DNA of 64,000 nucleotides from Chloroflexota bacterium (GCA_013388745.1 JACAER010000034.1:62001-126000), one strand, 5' to 3'. Shown: positions 26,445 through 35,701, counted from the stretch's first letter. Notes: generated from the sequence alone by a model not told the origin. Translations and numbers: made by a program.

Positions 26445-26475
26445 AAACAAGGGGTGCTGTGCCCCTTGTTTTTTT
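26445..26475 (+). terminator. Intrinsic terminator of the ArsR-cytochrome-YeeE operon
   Basis: AACAAGGGG pairs with CCCCTTGTT across a 7-nt loop, followed by a run of T (TTTTTTT from about 26469). It lies 25 nt after the last stop codon of the operon. Confidence 0.88.
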
Positions 26476-26496
26476 GCCTGCCGAATCTGTGGCCGC

Positions 26497-28515
26497 CTAA
26501 ATTGCCGCGCTGCGCCGGCGCTGAATCTCTGGGATGATGAGCAGCGTAATCAGGCCGTTGAGCACGACGATCACCGTGCTGCCTTCGTGCCCGAACACCC
26601 CCAGCGGCAGCGGCAGATTGATGGCGAAGGCGCTGAAGATCAGCAGCGCGATCACCGCCAGCGAAAAGGCGATGTTCTGCCACACCACGCGCCGCGCCTT
26701 CTTGCTCAGCGCGATGGCGTAGGCGATCAGTTCCAGCTTATCGCCCATCAGCACCACGTCGGCGGTTTCCAGCGCTACGTCCGTGCCGGCGGCGCCCATG
26801 GCGATGCCGATGTCCGCCGTCGCCAGACCGGGCGCGTCGTTCACGCCGTCGCCCACCATGGCGACCGCGCCGAAGTCGCGCTGCAAGTGTTTGATGACGT
26901 CCACTTTGTCTTCGGGCAGCAGGTCAGCGTGAACATGATCGACGCCCACCTGCGCAGCGATATTTTTGCCCACCGCCAGATGATCGCCCGTCAGCATCGC
27001 CACCTGGATGCCCATGCCTTTGAGCGCGGCCACCGCCTCTCTGGCTTCCGGGCGCAGACCATCCGCAATCGCTACCAGCCCCATCCAGCCGCCGCGCCCG
27101 CTGAACTGGCAGTCTTCGCAGTTGCGTTCCGGCGGGCAGGAGAAGGCGTTTTCGCGCCGCGCCAGAATCACCGTTTTGCCTTCGGCCTCGAACTGCGCGC
27201 GCGCCTCGCTCAGGCGGTGCGGCACGAGTTCATCCGACGCCATAAAACGCGGGCTGCCGATCTGCACCAGTTCGTTTTCGACGCGCGCGCGCACGCCCAT
27301 GCCCGGCAGGGACTGGAAATCCTCGACCTCTTCCAGCTTCAGCCCGCGCGCCTGCGCCTTATCGACAATCGCTTTGGCCAATGGATGCTCCGAGCGTGAT
27401 TCGACAGAGGCCACGACGCGCAGTAGTTCGTCGTCGCTGATTTCGCAGCACGAAACGACATCGGTCACAGCGGGTTTGCCTTTAGTGAGCGTGCCGGTTT
27501 TGTCGAAGGCGATGGCTTTGATGCGCGCCAACTGCTCGATAAACGCGCCACCCTTGAACAGCACGCCGCCGCGCGCTGCCGAAGCGATCGCGCTGATAAA
27601 CGACGCGGGCGTGCTGATGACCAGCGCGCAGGGCGAGGCCACCGTCATCAAGACCATCGCCCGGTAAAAGTTGGATTGGAAATCGGTCAGCCCCAGCGCC
27701 GGCGGCACGAAGATGAACAGCAGCGTGCCCAGAATAATCAGCGCCGCATAATACTGTTCGAACTTCTCCATAAGGCGTTCGGTGGGCGCTTTGCTGTCCT
27801 GCGCTTCTTCCACCATTTTGATGATGCGCGCCAGCGTGGTGTCTGTGGCGGCGGCGGTCGCCTCCACATCCAGCGTGCCCTGCCCGTTGAGCGCGCCGGC
27901 GAAGACTTTATCGCCGCTGTTCTTTTCGACAGGCATCGATTCGCCCGTGATGGGCGCTTGATCGACTGCCGAACGCCCGGCACGCACGATGCCATCGACC
28001 GGGATGCGTTCGCCCGGTTCAATCAGCACCACCTCGCCGATGCCGATCTCGTTGACATGCAGCGTGGCAATCGTGCCATTACGCCGCACGCGCGCTTGCT
28101 GTGGATACAGCTTGAATAGGCTGCGGATCGCCTGCCGGCTGCGGCCAATGGCGTAATCCTGCAAAACGTTACTCAGCGAAAACAGAAACAGCAGAATCGC
28201 GCCTTCGTGCCACTGGTTAATGCTGGCCGCGCCCAACGCCGCCAGGATCATCAGCATGTCCACGTCGATTTTGCGCTCGCGCAGACTCAGCAGCGCGTTT
28301 TTCGCGCCGAACACACCCCCTGTCGCATACGAGAGGACGTTCAGAGCTAGAATCACGCTGGCGGGCCAGAGCAGGTTTTCGCCCAGAGTACTCAGCAGCA
28401 GCGCGACCAGTGTCACGCCGACAAAACGCGGCTCCAGCCATTCCTGCGTCAGCCAGCGCGGTTTTTGTGCCTGGGGTTGTGCCTCTTGCGGCAGTATGTG
28501 TGGCACAGCGGCCAT
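26497..28515 (-). CDS. P1B-type heavy-metal-translocating ATPase with SPC motif
   Basis: 672 residues from ATG 28515, chosen for the GAGGT site 6 nt upstream. The transmembrane metal motif is SPC (294-296), the phosphorylation site DKTGT (338-342), with TGES, SEHPLA and GDGVND all present. GHEGST near residue 643 in the last helices is the HEGGT-like motif. SPC plus HEG(G/S)T marks P1B-4 pumps, which export Co, Zn, Cd or Fe(II). No N-terminal HMA domain or histidine-rich tract. An extra cysteine cluster, C460, C466 and C469 (CPPERNCEDC), sits in the nucleotide-binding domain. It converges with the sulfur operon. Confidence 0.9.
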   Translation of the reverse strand: MAAVPHILPQEAQPQAQKPRWLTQEWLEPRFVGVTLVALLLSTLGENLLWPASVILALNVLSYATGGVFGAKNALLSLRERKIDVDMLMILAALGAASINQWHEGAILLFLFSLSNVLQDYAIGRSRQAIRSLFKLYPQQARVRRNGTIATLHVNEIGIGEVVLIEPGERIPVDGIVRAGRSAVDQAPITGESMPVEKNSGDKVFAGALNGQGTLDVEATAAATDTTLARIIKMVEEAQDSKAPTERLMEKFEQYYAALIILGTLLFIFVPPALGLTDFQSNFYRAMVLMTVASPCALVISTPASFISAIASAARGGVLFKGGAFIEQLARIKAIAFDKTGTLTKGKPAVTDVVSCCEISDDELLRVVASVESRSEHPLAKAIVDKAQARGLKLEEVEDFQSLPGMGVRARVENELVQIGSPRFMASDELVPHRLSEARAQFEAEGKTVILARRENAFSCPPERNCEDCQFSGRGGWMGLVAIADGLRPEAREAVAALKGMGIQVAMLTGDHLAVGKNIAAQVGVDHVHADLLPEDKVDVIKHLQRDFGAVAMVGDGVNDAPGLATADIGIAMGAAGTDVALETADVVLMGDKLELIAYAIALSKKARRVVWQNIAFSLAVIALLIFSAFAINLPLPLGVFGHEGSTVIVVLNGLITLLIIPEIQRRRSAAI

Positions 28516-28528
28516 AGTATACCTCGAT

Positions 28529-28567
28529 GTTAAAATTGTTTTTCTATCACAATATTTCCATTTTAAC
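28529..28567. promoter_or_regulatory. Nested inverted repeat upstream of the P1B ATPase
   Basis: GTTAAAAT (28529-28536) and ATTTTAAC (28560-28567) are perfect arms; inside them ATTGT and ACAAT form a second dyad. The site lies 14 nt before the ATPase start on the minus strand and is AT-rich against a GC-rich background, fitting a repressor site, but the cognate regulator is unknown. Confidence 0.45.
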
Positions 28568-28579
28568 ACGAGTTAATGA

Positions 28580-28604
28580 AAATGTCCCGCGAGTGGGGAC
28601 ATTT
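28580..28604 (-). terminator. Hairpin after the metalloprotease gene
   Basis: AAATGTCCC and GGGACATTT arms with a short loop. On the minus strand it lies about 90 nt after the protease stop and is followed by TTC, so it is a weak terminator at best. Confidence 0.4.
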
Positions 28605-28690
28605 CTAATGATCTTCTAGTGAGGAATGACACCTTTTCACACAGGCCGCAAAACGACAACCCGCCGCTGCTCCACTTCGCGCCGCGCGTC

Positions 28691-30322
28691 TCAGCGCCGC
28701 AGATTCAGCGGCTCAAAATACGTCGCGTCCCACGTCAGAGCGCCTTCGCTGGTGGGCGCATCATTGACACGCTCGACGTTAATCACGTATTCCTCGTAGG
28801 TGCAGTCGTTGATGTCGTCGTCGTAGGTCGGGTTAAACACCATCAAATAGGTGTAATCCTGATCGCCGACTTCCACGACGCCTTCCTGCCCCAGCGGAAT
28901 CGAGATGGCGACGTCGTCGGTAATCATAATGACCCACAATTCCAGATCGGCGCTCTCACGCGCCAGACTCACTTCGTAATCACCGGCGCGCACGTCCAGT
29001 TCAAAATAGTTGGCGGAAAGCTCTTGAATACCCGCGCCGTTAAACGTCCAGCGCCCGGTATCGTCGATAATGTCTTCCAGGAACACTGTCGCGTCGAAGG
29101 ATTCCGCCAGATCATAATCGCGCACCAGGTTTTGCAGGCGGTAGCGTGTCAGCGCGGTAGGCACATCGTCGCTGTAGCGCGCCAGCGTTTCTTCCAACGC
29201 GGCGAAGCCGTCGTACAGCGCGATATTCTGCCACAGCTTTTGCACCACTTCCTCGCCGTAAGTGTCCACCAGCGATTGAATGAACAGCCAGTCGCCGTAG
29301 ATCAGAATGCCGACTCCCGGATCTGTCACCTCTGTGCCGAAGCACAATTCGGGATAATCGAAGTTATAGCTGACAAAGGCCGCCGCGTCCTGCTCCTTGA
29401 TGAGCGTGGCGGTTTCCATGTATACCGCCGTTGCCTCATAATACCAGCGGTGTTCATCGCGGTAATCGTAGCCCAGTTGAATCGCGTGATGGAACTCGTG
29501 CGCGATAGTCGAGCGCATCAGGGTAATCACATCGTCGTCCGGCGCTTCGGCAAAATCGTTTTCGATCACAATATATGAGGTTGCCGCGCGCGTTTCCAGC
29601 AGCGGCGAATTGGGATTATCGCCGACACGCACGCGCGGCACCGTGACTCCCAGAGCGTTACGCTGATCGTTAATCAGATCGCCCAGAAACACATCGTAGC
29701 GGCCATCGCCGCCTGTCAGGCTGTCCATCGGCGGCTGCGGCCAGCGCATCTCTTCAAGCTGGATATACCACACTTCCTCAAAGGTGGTCGAAACCGCGCG
29801 CGCGTATTCTTCGGTAGCCGCGTCGCTGCCGCGCGTCGTATAGTAGACGACAAAATGCTCGCTTTCGATCATTTCTTCGTCGCCGCTCAGCCGGTAGCGC
29901 GTCAGATCATCCAGCGGTTGCAGCACCTCCAGCCCGCCGATGGTAATGGTCAGCCGAAAATTGCCGCTGTTATCGTGGAAGGGAAAACGCGAAACACGCA
30001 CCGTATAAATGCCCGCCGCATCCGATAGAAAGCCGATGACCGAATCGCGGCTGTAGGCGCTGCGATCGTCGTTGCTGAACAGCAGATCGCCGGACGGCGA
30101 TTCAAGCTCTAAGACCGTATCCAGATCGCCGCTGGTTGCTTCGGCCACCAGCAGCACAGCCTGCCCTTCGTCGAAGGCCACCTCATAGTCGATAAACGGC
30201 TCGTCTTCGTCCAAAAAACCACGAAAACTGAGTTCCTGCGGCTCGCTGTCCTGCGCCTGTGCTAACACTACACCCCACACCGCCACCAGCAGCAGCGCGA
30301 TGACCCATTTTTTCACAACCAC
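28691..30322 (-). CDS. Secreted zinc metalloprotease-like protein with PPC-like N-domain
   Basis: 543 residues. A signal peptide (KKWVIALLLVAVWGVV, ending AQAQ) is followed by a PPC-like beta domain (about 25-135, with AGIYTVRVSRF). The catalytic part has TIAHEFHHAIQLG, an HExxH zinc site, with the candidate third ligand in WYYEATAVYMET about 20 residues on. The acidic C-terminal domain resembles a carbohydrate or calcium-binding sandwich. Start is GTG 30322, or more likely GTG 30316, which gives better spacing to AGGAG. Probably an extracellular protease of the MXAN_6640 type. Confidence 0.7.
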   Translation of the reverse strand: MVVKKWVIALLLVAVWGVVLAQAQDSEPQELSFRGFLDEDEPFIDYEVAFDEGQAVLLVAEATSGDLDTVLELESPSGDLLFSNDDRSAYSRDSVIGFLSDAAGIYTVRVSRFPFHDNSGNFRLTITIGGLEVLQPLDDLTRYRLSGDEEMIESEHFVVYYTTRGSDAATEEYARAVSTTFEEVWYIQLEEMRWPQPPMDSLTGGDGRYDVFLGDLINDQRNALGVTVPRVRVGDNPNSPLLETRAATSYIVIENDFAEAPDDDVITLMRSTIAHEFHHAIQLGYDYRDEHRWYYEATAVYMETATLIKEQDAAAFVSYNFDYPELCFGTEVTDPGVGILIYGDWLFIQSLVDTYGEEVVQKLWQNIALYDGFAALEETLARYSDDVPTALTRYRLQNLVRDYDLAESFDATVFLEDIIDDTGRWTFNGAGIQELSANYFELDVRAGDYEVSLARESADLELWVIMITDDVAISIPLGQEGVVEVGDQDYTYLMVFNPTYDDDINDCTYEEYVINVERVNDAPTSEGALTWDATYFEPLNLRR

Positions 30323-30439
30323 ACTCCTGAAAACCTATCCTCTGCTCATTGTACGCCAGAAGTACATGAAAGGATGTTTAAAGCTGGTGACGGCAGACAA
30401 AATCCCCCAGAAGGTGGTCAATCGTAGACCGGAGCGGCA

Positions 30440-31261
30440 TTAGGCGCGCGTTTCCAACAGCGGATACTGAATTTCGGTCACCAGCTTATCGGGGACGGTC
30501 CGGGCTTGCAGGAAGATTTCGCGGTTGGGGGCGCCGATCTGGTAAGGCTGTGACGCCGCCCAGCGCAGAATCGCCACATGCGCGCGCCCCAAATCCTCGT
30601 AAGCACCGCGATGGATGGTGCAAGCCATCAGCGCAGCGGGCAGCGTATGTACCCGCAGCGGCGCGGCGGTGGGGATTTCTCCGCTGATGGGGAGCGCTGC
30701 CTCTATGTCGATATTCTGCTCGTGAAACTCGGAGTCATGATACAGAATCAAGGCCGGCGCGGCGGGTCCCGCGCGCTGCGCCGCCACATGACCTTCTAAC
30801 CTGGGGAACATCAGCGCCAGCGCCGCCGCTATCTGCGACAAATCGGGAACGATCTGGCGCAAACTGATGACCCGCAGCGGTGGTACGGGCTTCAGCACGA
30901 TTTCGTAGTCGCTGACGCGCCCTTCATCTTCGATCTGGCGCAGGCGCGCCGCCACCTGCTGCAAGCGCCTGTGTTCTTCTGCCAGCCGCTGCCGCGTTTC
31001 GGCCTCTTTGGCGCGCAGCATTTCGCGAAGCTCTTGCGCCGGCAAATCATCGCGCAAAAGCTGCGCGATCTGTTCCAGCGACAGCCCCAACCCTTTGAGC
31101 GCCAGAATGCGATTCAGGCGCGGAAGCTGTTCCACCGAATAGTAACGATAGCCGGTGAAGGGATCACTGTGCGCGGGCGAAAACAGGCCGAGTTCATCAT
31201 AATAGCGCAGCGTTTTGGCCGGCACCTGCGTCAAACGCGAAAATTCGCTGATCTTGAGCAT
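30440..31261 (-). CDS. MerR-family regulator with GyrI-like effector-binding domain
   Basis: 273 residues. The N-terminal MerR DNA-binding domain (MLKISEFSRLTQVPAKTLRYYDELGLFSP is the helix-turn-helix and wing) is followed by a coiled-coil dimerisation helix (about 78-115) and a C-terminal effector domain (120-270) of the BmrR/GyrI type. Such proteins sense hydrophobic or cationic drugs and twist promoters with 19-bp spacers. It starts 3 nt after the propeller gene ends, so they share a transcript. The MerR-type promoter at 37430 is a candidate target elsewhere in the window. Confidence 0.88.
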   Translation of the reverse strand: MLKISEFSRLTQVPAKTLRYYDELGLFSPAHSDPFTGYRYYSVEQLPRLNRILALKGLGLSLEQIAQLLRDDLPAQELREMLRAKEAETRQRLAEEHRRLQQVAARLRQIEDEGRVSDYEIVLKPVPPLRVISLRQIVPDLSQIAAALALMFPRLEGHVAAQRAGPAAPALILYHDSEFHEQNIDIEAALPISGEIPTAAPLRVHTLPAALMACTIHRGAYEDLGRAHVAILRWAASQPYQIGAPNREIFLQARTVPDKLVTEIQYPLLETRA

Positions 31262-31264
31262 AGG

Positions 31265-32185
31265 CTAGAGTAAGCGCTGCGGACGCGGCAGCGCGTCGAA
31301 GGCTTCGATCTCACACAGGCACACGCAGCCCGAAAGCGCAAAAGCGACGGTAGCCTGATTACTGAGCGCCAGCGCGCTGATCGTCACACTCTCCGGGATG
31401 CTGACAGCCTGTCCGCCTTCCACCTGCGCGCGTTCCAGCAAATCGGCGGCGAAACGCTGGTGTGTGGGCGTCAAATCCTGCCCATCGTACAGCCGCAGCA
31501 CGCCGCTTTCCAGATCGCTGGTCGCCAGCCACGCGCCATCCGGCGAACAGGCCATCTGTCCGACATAATAATGCGCATCGCGTGTCTTGAGGATCGCGCC
31601 GCCGTTATCCAGGCGCACGATTTTTTGGCCGTCACAGGCGAACAGCGCGCTGCCGTTGTGCGCCATTGCCAGACTCGGCTGTAATTCGGGGTGCAGCGTC
31701 AGCCCGCTGGCGAACACGCCAACCGTGATGTTCTGTTGGAAGATATGCAGCTTGACCTGCTCATCCAGCGCGGCGATCACGCCCATCAGCGGGTCGAACG
31801 CCAGCGCGACCAGATGCGCCGCGCCGCCTGTATCGAGCTTGATTTCCTCGCCGTCGTCGTCCAAAAACAATTCCGCGCCGCCCGCATGATACAGCCGCAG
31901 TCGCCCGTCGCTGCTGTTGTACAGGCTGAGCGCAGGCGTGCGCACAAACGGCAGCCGTGCCTCGTTCGGGGCTTTCAGGCTGCTCAAAAAACGCTGCCAG
32001 CCGGCGCCGCTGCGCGCCTCTCCCGCCGGGATATCCAGTTTCATCTCGCCCTGCGCCAGCCCGTCGCGCACGTCGAAAAAACGCGCCTGTCCATAGCGCG
32101 GCCACACCGCCAGCAGCGGCGGTTTGCCCGGCAGAAGATCTAAACGGCGGATACTGCGTTCGGGGAGAAGGGTTTGCCACGTCAT
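31265..32185 (-). CDS. WD40-like beta-propeller protein
   Basis: 306 residues with no signal peptide, so cytoplasmic. Weak propeller repeats are visible: LLAVWPRYGQARFFDV, LVALAFDPLMGVIAALDEQVKLH, MACSPDGAWLATSDLESGVLRLYDG. Starts MTWQTLLPERSI. It is the upstream gene of a two-gene unit with the MerR regulator. No enzymatic motif. It may be a sensor or partner for the regulator, but only the gene order suggests this. Confidence 0.55.
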   Translation of the reverse strand: MTWQTLLPERSIRRLDLLPGKPPLLAVWPRYGQARFFDVRDGLAQGEMKLDIPAGEARSGAGWQRFLSSLKAPNEARLPFVRTPALSLYNSSDGRLRLYHAGGAELFLDDDGEEIKLDTGGAAHLVALAFDPLMGVIAALDEQVKLHIFQQNITVGVFASGLTLHPELQPSLAMAHNGSALFACDGQKIVRLDNGGAILKTRDAHYYVGQMACSPDGAWLATSDLESGVLRLYDGQDLTPTHQRFAADLLERAQVEGGQAVSIPESVTISALALSNQATVAFALSGCVCLCEIEAFDALPRPQRLL

Positions 32186-32274
32186 GGCGCTGCTTCTTGG
32201 TGAAATTGACTTCTAGCGCAACAGTAGCACACAACGGGGCGGCGCTGCAACTGTTCAGGCACAAGTTAGTTTCA

Positions 32275-34848
32275 TCAGGCGGGCGCGACAGGCAGATACA
32301 GCGTAAATGTCGAGCCGCTGTCGATCACGCTGTCCAGCGTCACTGTGCCGCGGTGCAGTTCGATCACGTACTTGACAATCGTCAGTCCCATACCCGTACC
32401 CGGTATTGTGCCCACGTTCGAAGCGCGGTGAAACGTCTGGAACAGGCGCGGGATGTCATCGGGGGGGATGCCGATGCCCTGATCGCGCACTTGCAGTACG
32501 ATCGTCGCGTCCCGTCGCTCAAGATCCAGCTTGACCACTGTCTGCGCGGGCGAATACTTGAGCGCGTTGTGCAGCAGGTTGGCAATCGCCTGCCGCAGCA
32601 GGCGCGCGTCGTGCCACACGCGCCGGCACTCGCCCTGCACTGTCAGCAGAAACTGCCGGTTGGGGTACACCATGCGCATTTCTTGCAGCAGATCCTCGCA
32701 CAACAACTGTAGATCGCCGAACGACGGATGAAATTCCAGCCCGACCGTCTCCGCGCGGTTGATCGTCAGCATATCTTCCATCAATCCGGTCAGATGACCG
32801 ACCTGCGCCCCGATGCGTTCCAGCCGCTCGTTAAATTCGTCTTCTGAGAGGCGACTGCGGTAATGTTTGAGCATCTCGCTGGACGACAGGATATTGGCCA
32901 GCGGCGTGCGCAGCTCGTGCGAAATCATCGAGACAAAACGCCCCTTCAGTTCATTCAGTTCGCGCTCTTTTTCCAGCGCCACGCGCAGCTTTTCTTTTTC
33001 CAGCAGCGCTTCGTTGGCGCGTTTGTATTCGGTGATGTCTTCGGCCATGCCAATATACTGCTGAACGCTGGCGCTCTCGTCGCGCACCACCTGCATGTTC
33101 ACGCGCAGCCAGCGCACTTCGCCATCCGGGCGCACAATGCGGCAGTCGAAGTTGGTGTCCAGTTCCAGCGCGAACAACTGCTCAAAGGCCGTGCGCACCC
33201 GCAGCCGGTCATCATCGTACACCGCGTCCAGAAAACGCCCCCAATCCTCATACAGCGCCTCGCGCGAGCGTCCCCAGACAATCTCATAGGCCGGGTTGAT
33301 GTAGGTGATGCGCGGCGGGGTCGGCGCAATCACAAAAAATGCCTGCGGGATATTGTCTGCCAGCAGCCGGAAACGCGCCTCGCTGCGCCATAATTCCTGC
33401 GCCGCCTGTTCCAGTTCGGTGATATCCAGCCCGGTCATAATCATATATTCGACGGCACCCGCGCTGTTATAGAGCGCTGTGCTGCGCCACAGCCCGCGCA
33501 CCAGGTTGCCGCCGCGTCCCTGCACCGTACCGATATGCGCGCCCAGATTCTTCTCGTAGCGCTGCTCCTGGTACAACTGTTGAATCATCGGACGGCCTTC
33601 TGCCGGGAACAGCACCTCCCACACTTTCTGACCGATCACCTCTGCTTCTTTGTAATCGATCGCCGCCTCAAAAGCCGGATTCAGGCGCACGATACGCCCT
33701 GCTGCGTCCGTCACCACGATCAGGCTGCCCGCCGTGTTGATGATGGCCGACGAAAAATCGCGCTCCTGCTTCAGGCGCGCTTCAGCCTCCACAATCGGCG
33801 TGAAGTCCGTCACCAGCCCCACCCAGTTCATCAACGCGCCTTCTTCATCGAACACCGGATTGATCGACAATTTATTCCAGAAGATACTGCCATCCTTACG
33901 ATAGTTCAAGACGATGCCTTCAAACGGGCGCTGCGCGATGATGGCTTGTCCCATCGCCTCGATCATGGCCGGATCGGTCTGCGCGCCCTGCAAAATACGC
34001 GGGTCTTTGCCCAGCACATCCTCCAGCACGTACCCGGTGATTTTGCTGAACGCCGGATTGATATACAGGATGCCGTTGTCTTCGCTGCGCGCTTCGGCGA
34101 TCAGCACGCCGACGCCCAGCCGTTCAATCGTCGTGGCAAAGCGGCTGTTGGCGCGCGCTACCTCGCGCAGCACATTTTCCATCACGATGCGTTCACTGAT
34201 GTCGCGCAGCGTCGCCAGAAACGCCACCTCGCCCATCCACTCTGTTTCGACGACATGCATCTCCACAGTCAATTTGCCGGATGGGCGTTCAAGCTGGTGA
34301 TAGGTGGTATTGTCGGCATCAAGGGGCCAGGGAAACGGCTGGCCGACCATTTTGGCAGCTTCGCTTTCGCACAGCGCCGCCGCTGCCGGGTTGATGAAAC
34401 GCATCGTCCCTTGCTGATCGACCACCACCATACCGTCGGCATTGCGCGCGATCAGGTTGCGAAAACGCATTTCATGGTCAAGAGTCTGTTCCGAAAGGCG
34501 CAGCAGCGTGTTTTGCAGCACCCGCCGCTCCAGCACATGCCGCAGCACGTAGCGCAGCATGCGCGCGTCGAAGTCCCCGCGCACAATATAGCCCTGCGCG
34601 CCGCCCCAGATAGCCTGCTCGCCCTGCGATTCATCGCTCACAATCGTAATGATCGGCGGGTCGCCCGGCGCCCCGTCGCGCAGCGCCCCCAACAGCCGGT
34701 TGTCGATCACCAGCGCCTGAAAACGAGTGTCACTCACCCGCGCCAGAGCCTCTGGGGCAGTGGCCACATGGATAATCTCCAAGTCCGACGGTGTTGGCAG
34801 CAGCAGGGGGACAGCAACAAACAAAACGCGCGTTGTTTGCACGGTCAT
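32275..34848 (-). CDS. Multi-PAS sensor histidine kinase
   Basis: 857 residues, cytoplasmic (no membrane helix seen). A receiver-like N-domain (1-115) keeps an aspartate at about D49 in ALVIDNRLLG but lacks the usual N-terminal acidic pair. Four to five PAS/PAC modules follow (about 125-625), with signatures such as NADGMVVVDQQGTMRFINPAA and YINPAFSKITGY. HisKA carries H644 in MISHELRTPLANIL and HATPase has NLLHNALKYS, DQGIGIPPDDIPRLF and GTGMGLTIVKYV. No adjacent response regulator. The PAS signal is unknown. Its start is divergent from the AIM24-like gene. Confidence 0.88.
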   Translation of the reverse strand: MTVQTTRVLFVAVPLLLPTPSDLEIIHVATAPEALARVSDTRFQALVIDNRLLGALRDGAPGDPPIITIVSDESQGEQAIWGGAQGYIVRGDFDARMLRYVLRHVLERRVLQNTLLRLSEQTLDHEMRFRNLIARNADGMVVVDQQGTMRFINPAAAALCESEAAKMVGQPFPWPLDADNTTYHQLERPSGKLTVEMHVVETEWMGEVAFLATLRDISERIVMENVLREVARANSRFATTIERLGVGVLIAEARSEDNGILYINPAFSKITGYVLEDVLGKDPRILQGAQTDPAMIEAMGQAIIAQRPFEGIVLNYRKDGSIFWNKLSINPVFDEEGALMNWVGLVTDFTPIVEAEARLKQERDFSSAIINTAGSLIVVTDAAGRIVRLNPAFEAAIDYKEAEVIGQKVWEVLFPAEGRPMIQQLYQEQRYEKNLGAHIGTVQGRGGNLVRGLWRSTALYNSAGAVEYMIMTGLDITELEQAAQELWRSEARFRLLADNIPQAFFVIAPTPPRITYINPAYEIVWGRSREALYEDWGRFLDAVYDDDRLRVRTAFEQLFALELDTNFDCRIVRPDGEVRWLRVNMQVVRDESASVQQYIGMAEDITEYKRANEALLEKEKLRVALEKERELNELKGRFVSMISHELRTPLANILSSSEMLKHYRSRLSEDEFNERLERIGAQVGHLTGLMEDMLTINRAETVGLEFHPSFGDLQLLCEDLLQEMRMVYPNRQFLLTVQGECRRVWHDARLLRQAIANLLHNALKYSPAQTVVKLDLERRDATIVLQVRDQGIGIPPDDIPRLFQTFHRASNVGTIPGTGMGLTIVKYVIELHRGTVTLDSVIDSGSTFTLYLPVAPA

Positions 34849-35008
34849 AAAAAACCCGAATCATCGCTCGTTTACATATAAGAAACCTCTTTTAACCATA
34901 GACGATTTCGAAGGATTACGCGAATCGTTTTTGGGTTCTAACATACCGCGCCCAGCGTATCGGATACAATAGGGGATAGTGTTTTTGCTCACAATTGGGA
35001 GAGTTTTT

Positions 35009-35701
35009 ATGGAATACACCATCAAAGGCACGACCATGCCGGTTGTCGAATTCAAGCTGCAACGCGGCGAAGCGCTCTTCACCGAAGCCGGCGGCATGTG
35101 TTGGATGTCGGCCAATATCGAGATGAAGACCAGCGGGCGCGGCGGCGGGCTGGGCGGCTTTTTGGGGCGCGCGCTTTCCGGCGAATCGCTGTTCCTGACG
35201 ACCTTCACCTGCCAGGGGAACGACGGCCTGATCGCTTTTGGCCCGTCCTCGCCGGGACAAATCATCGCCACCGAACTCAAGGAAGGCCAATCCCTCATCG
35301 CCCAGAAAGGCGCTTTCCTCTGCGGCCAGGATACCGTCAAACTGGAAATCCATTTCCGCAAGCAGTTGGGCGCGGGGTTCTTCGGTGGCGAGGGCTTCAT
35401 TATGCAAAAAATCAGCGGCCCCGGCTGGGTGTTCACCGAAATCGACGGCGAGGTGATCGAATACACGCTGGGCGCCGGCCAGGAAATGAAGGTCGATACC
35501 GGCTATGTCGCTATGTTCGAGCCATCGGTGCAGTTCGATGTCGAAATGGTCAAAGGCGGCGTCAAAAACATCCTGTTTGGCGGCGAAGGCCTGTTCATGA
35601 CCACGCTCAAAGGGCCGGGGCGCGTCTGGCTGCAAACCCTGCCTATTCAGTCCGTCGCCAGCGCGCTGATTCCCTTCCTGCCACGCCCCAGCAGCGGCTA
35701 A
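35009..35701 (+). CDS. AIM24 / TIGR00266-family protein
   Basis: 230 residues from ATG 35009 (GGGAGA site 8 nt upstream; a longer frame has no ribosome site). Repeated beta hairpins with Gly-rich turns (GRGGGLGGFLGRALSGES, GAGFFGGEGFIMQKI, GEGLFMTTL) are typical of this trp-RNA-binding-attenuator-like fold. Bacterial members are widespread and their function is not settled; the yeast homologue helps shape mitochondrial membranes. Stands alone, with a TACAAT at 34965. Confidence 0.85.
   Translation: MEYTIKGTTMPVVEFKLQRGEALFTEAGGMCWMSANIEMKTSGRGGGLGGFLGRALSGESLFLTTFTCQGNDGLIAFGPSSPGQIIATELKEGQSLIAQKGAFLCGQDTVKLEIHFRKQLGAGFFGGEGFIMQKISGPGWVFTEIDGEVIEYTLGAGQEMKVDTGYVAMFEPSVQFDVEMVKGGVKNILFGGEGLFMTTLKGPGRVWLQTLPIQSVASALIPFLPRPSSG

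Noticed and set aside
33535..34881. 448-codon frame antisense to the multi-PAS kinase
   Set aside because: His/Arg-rich shadow translation; the kinase on the minus strand is unambiguous.
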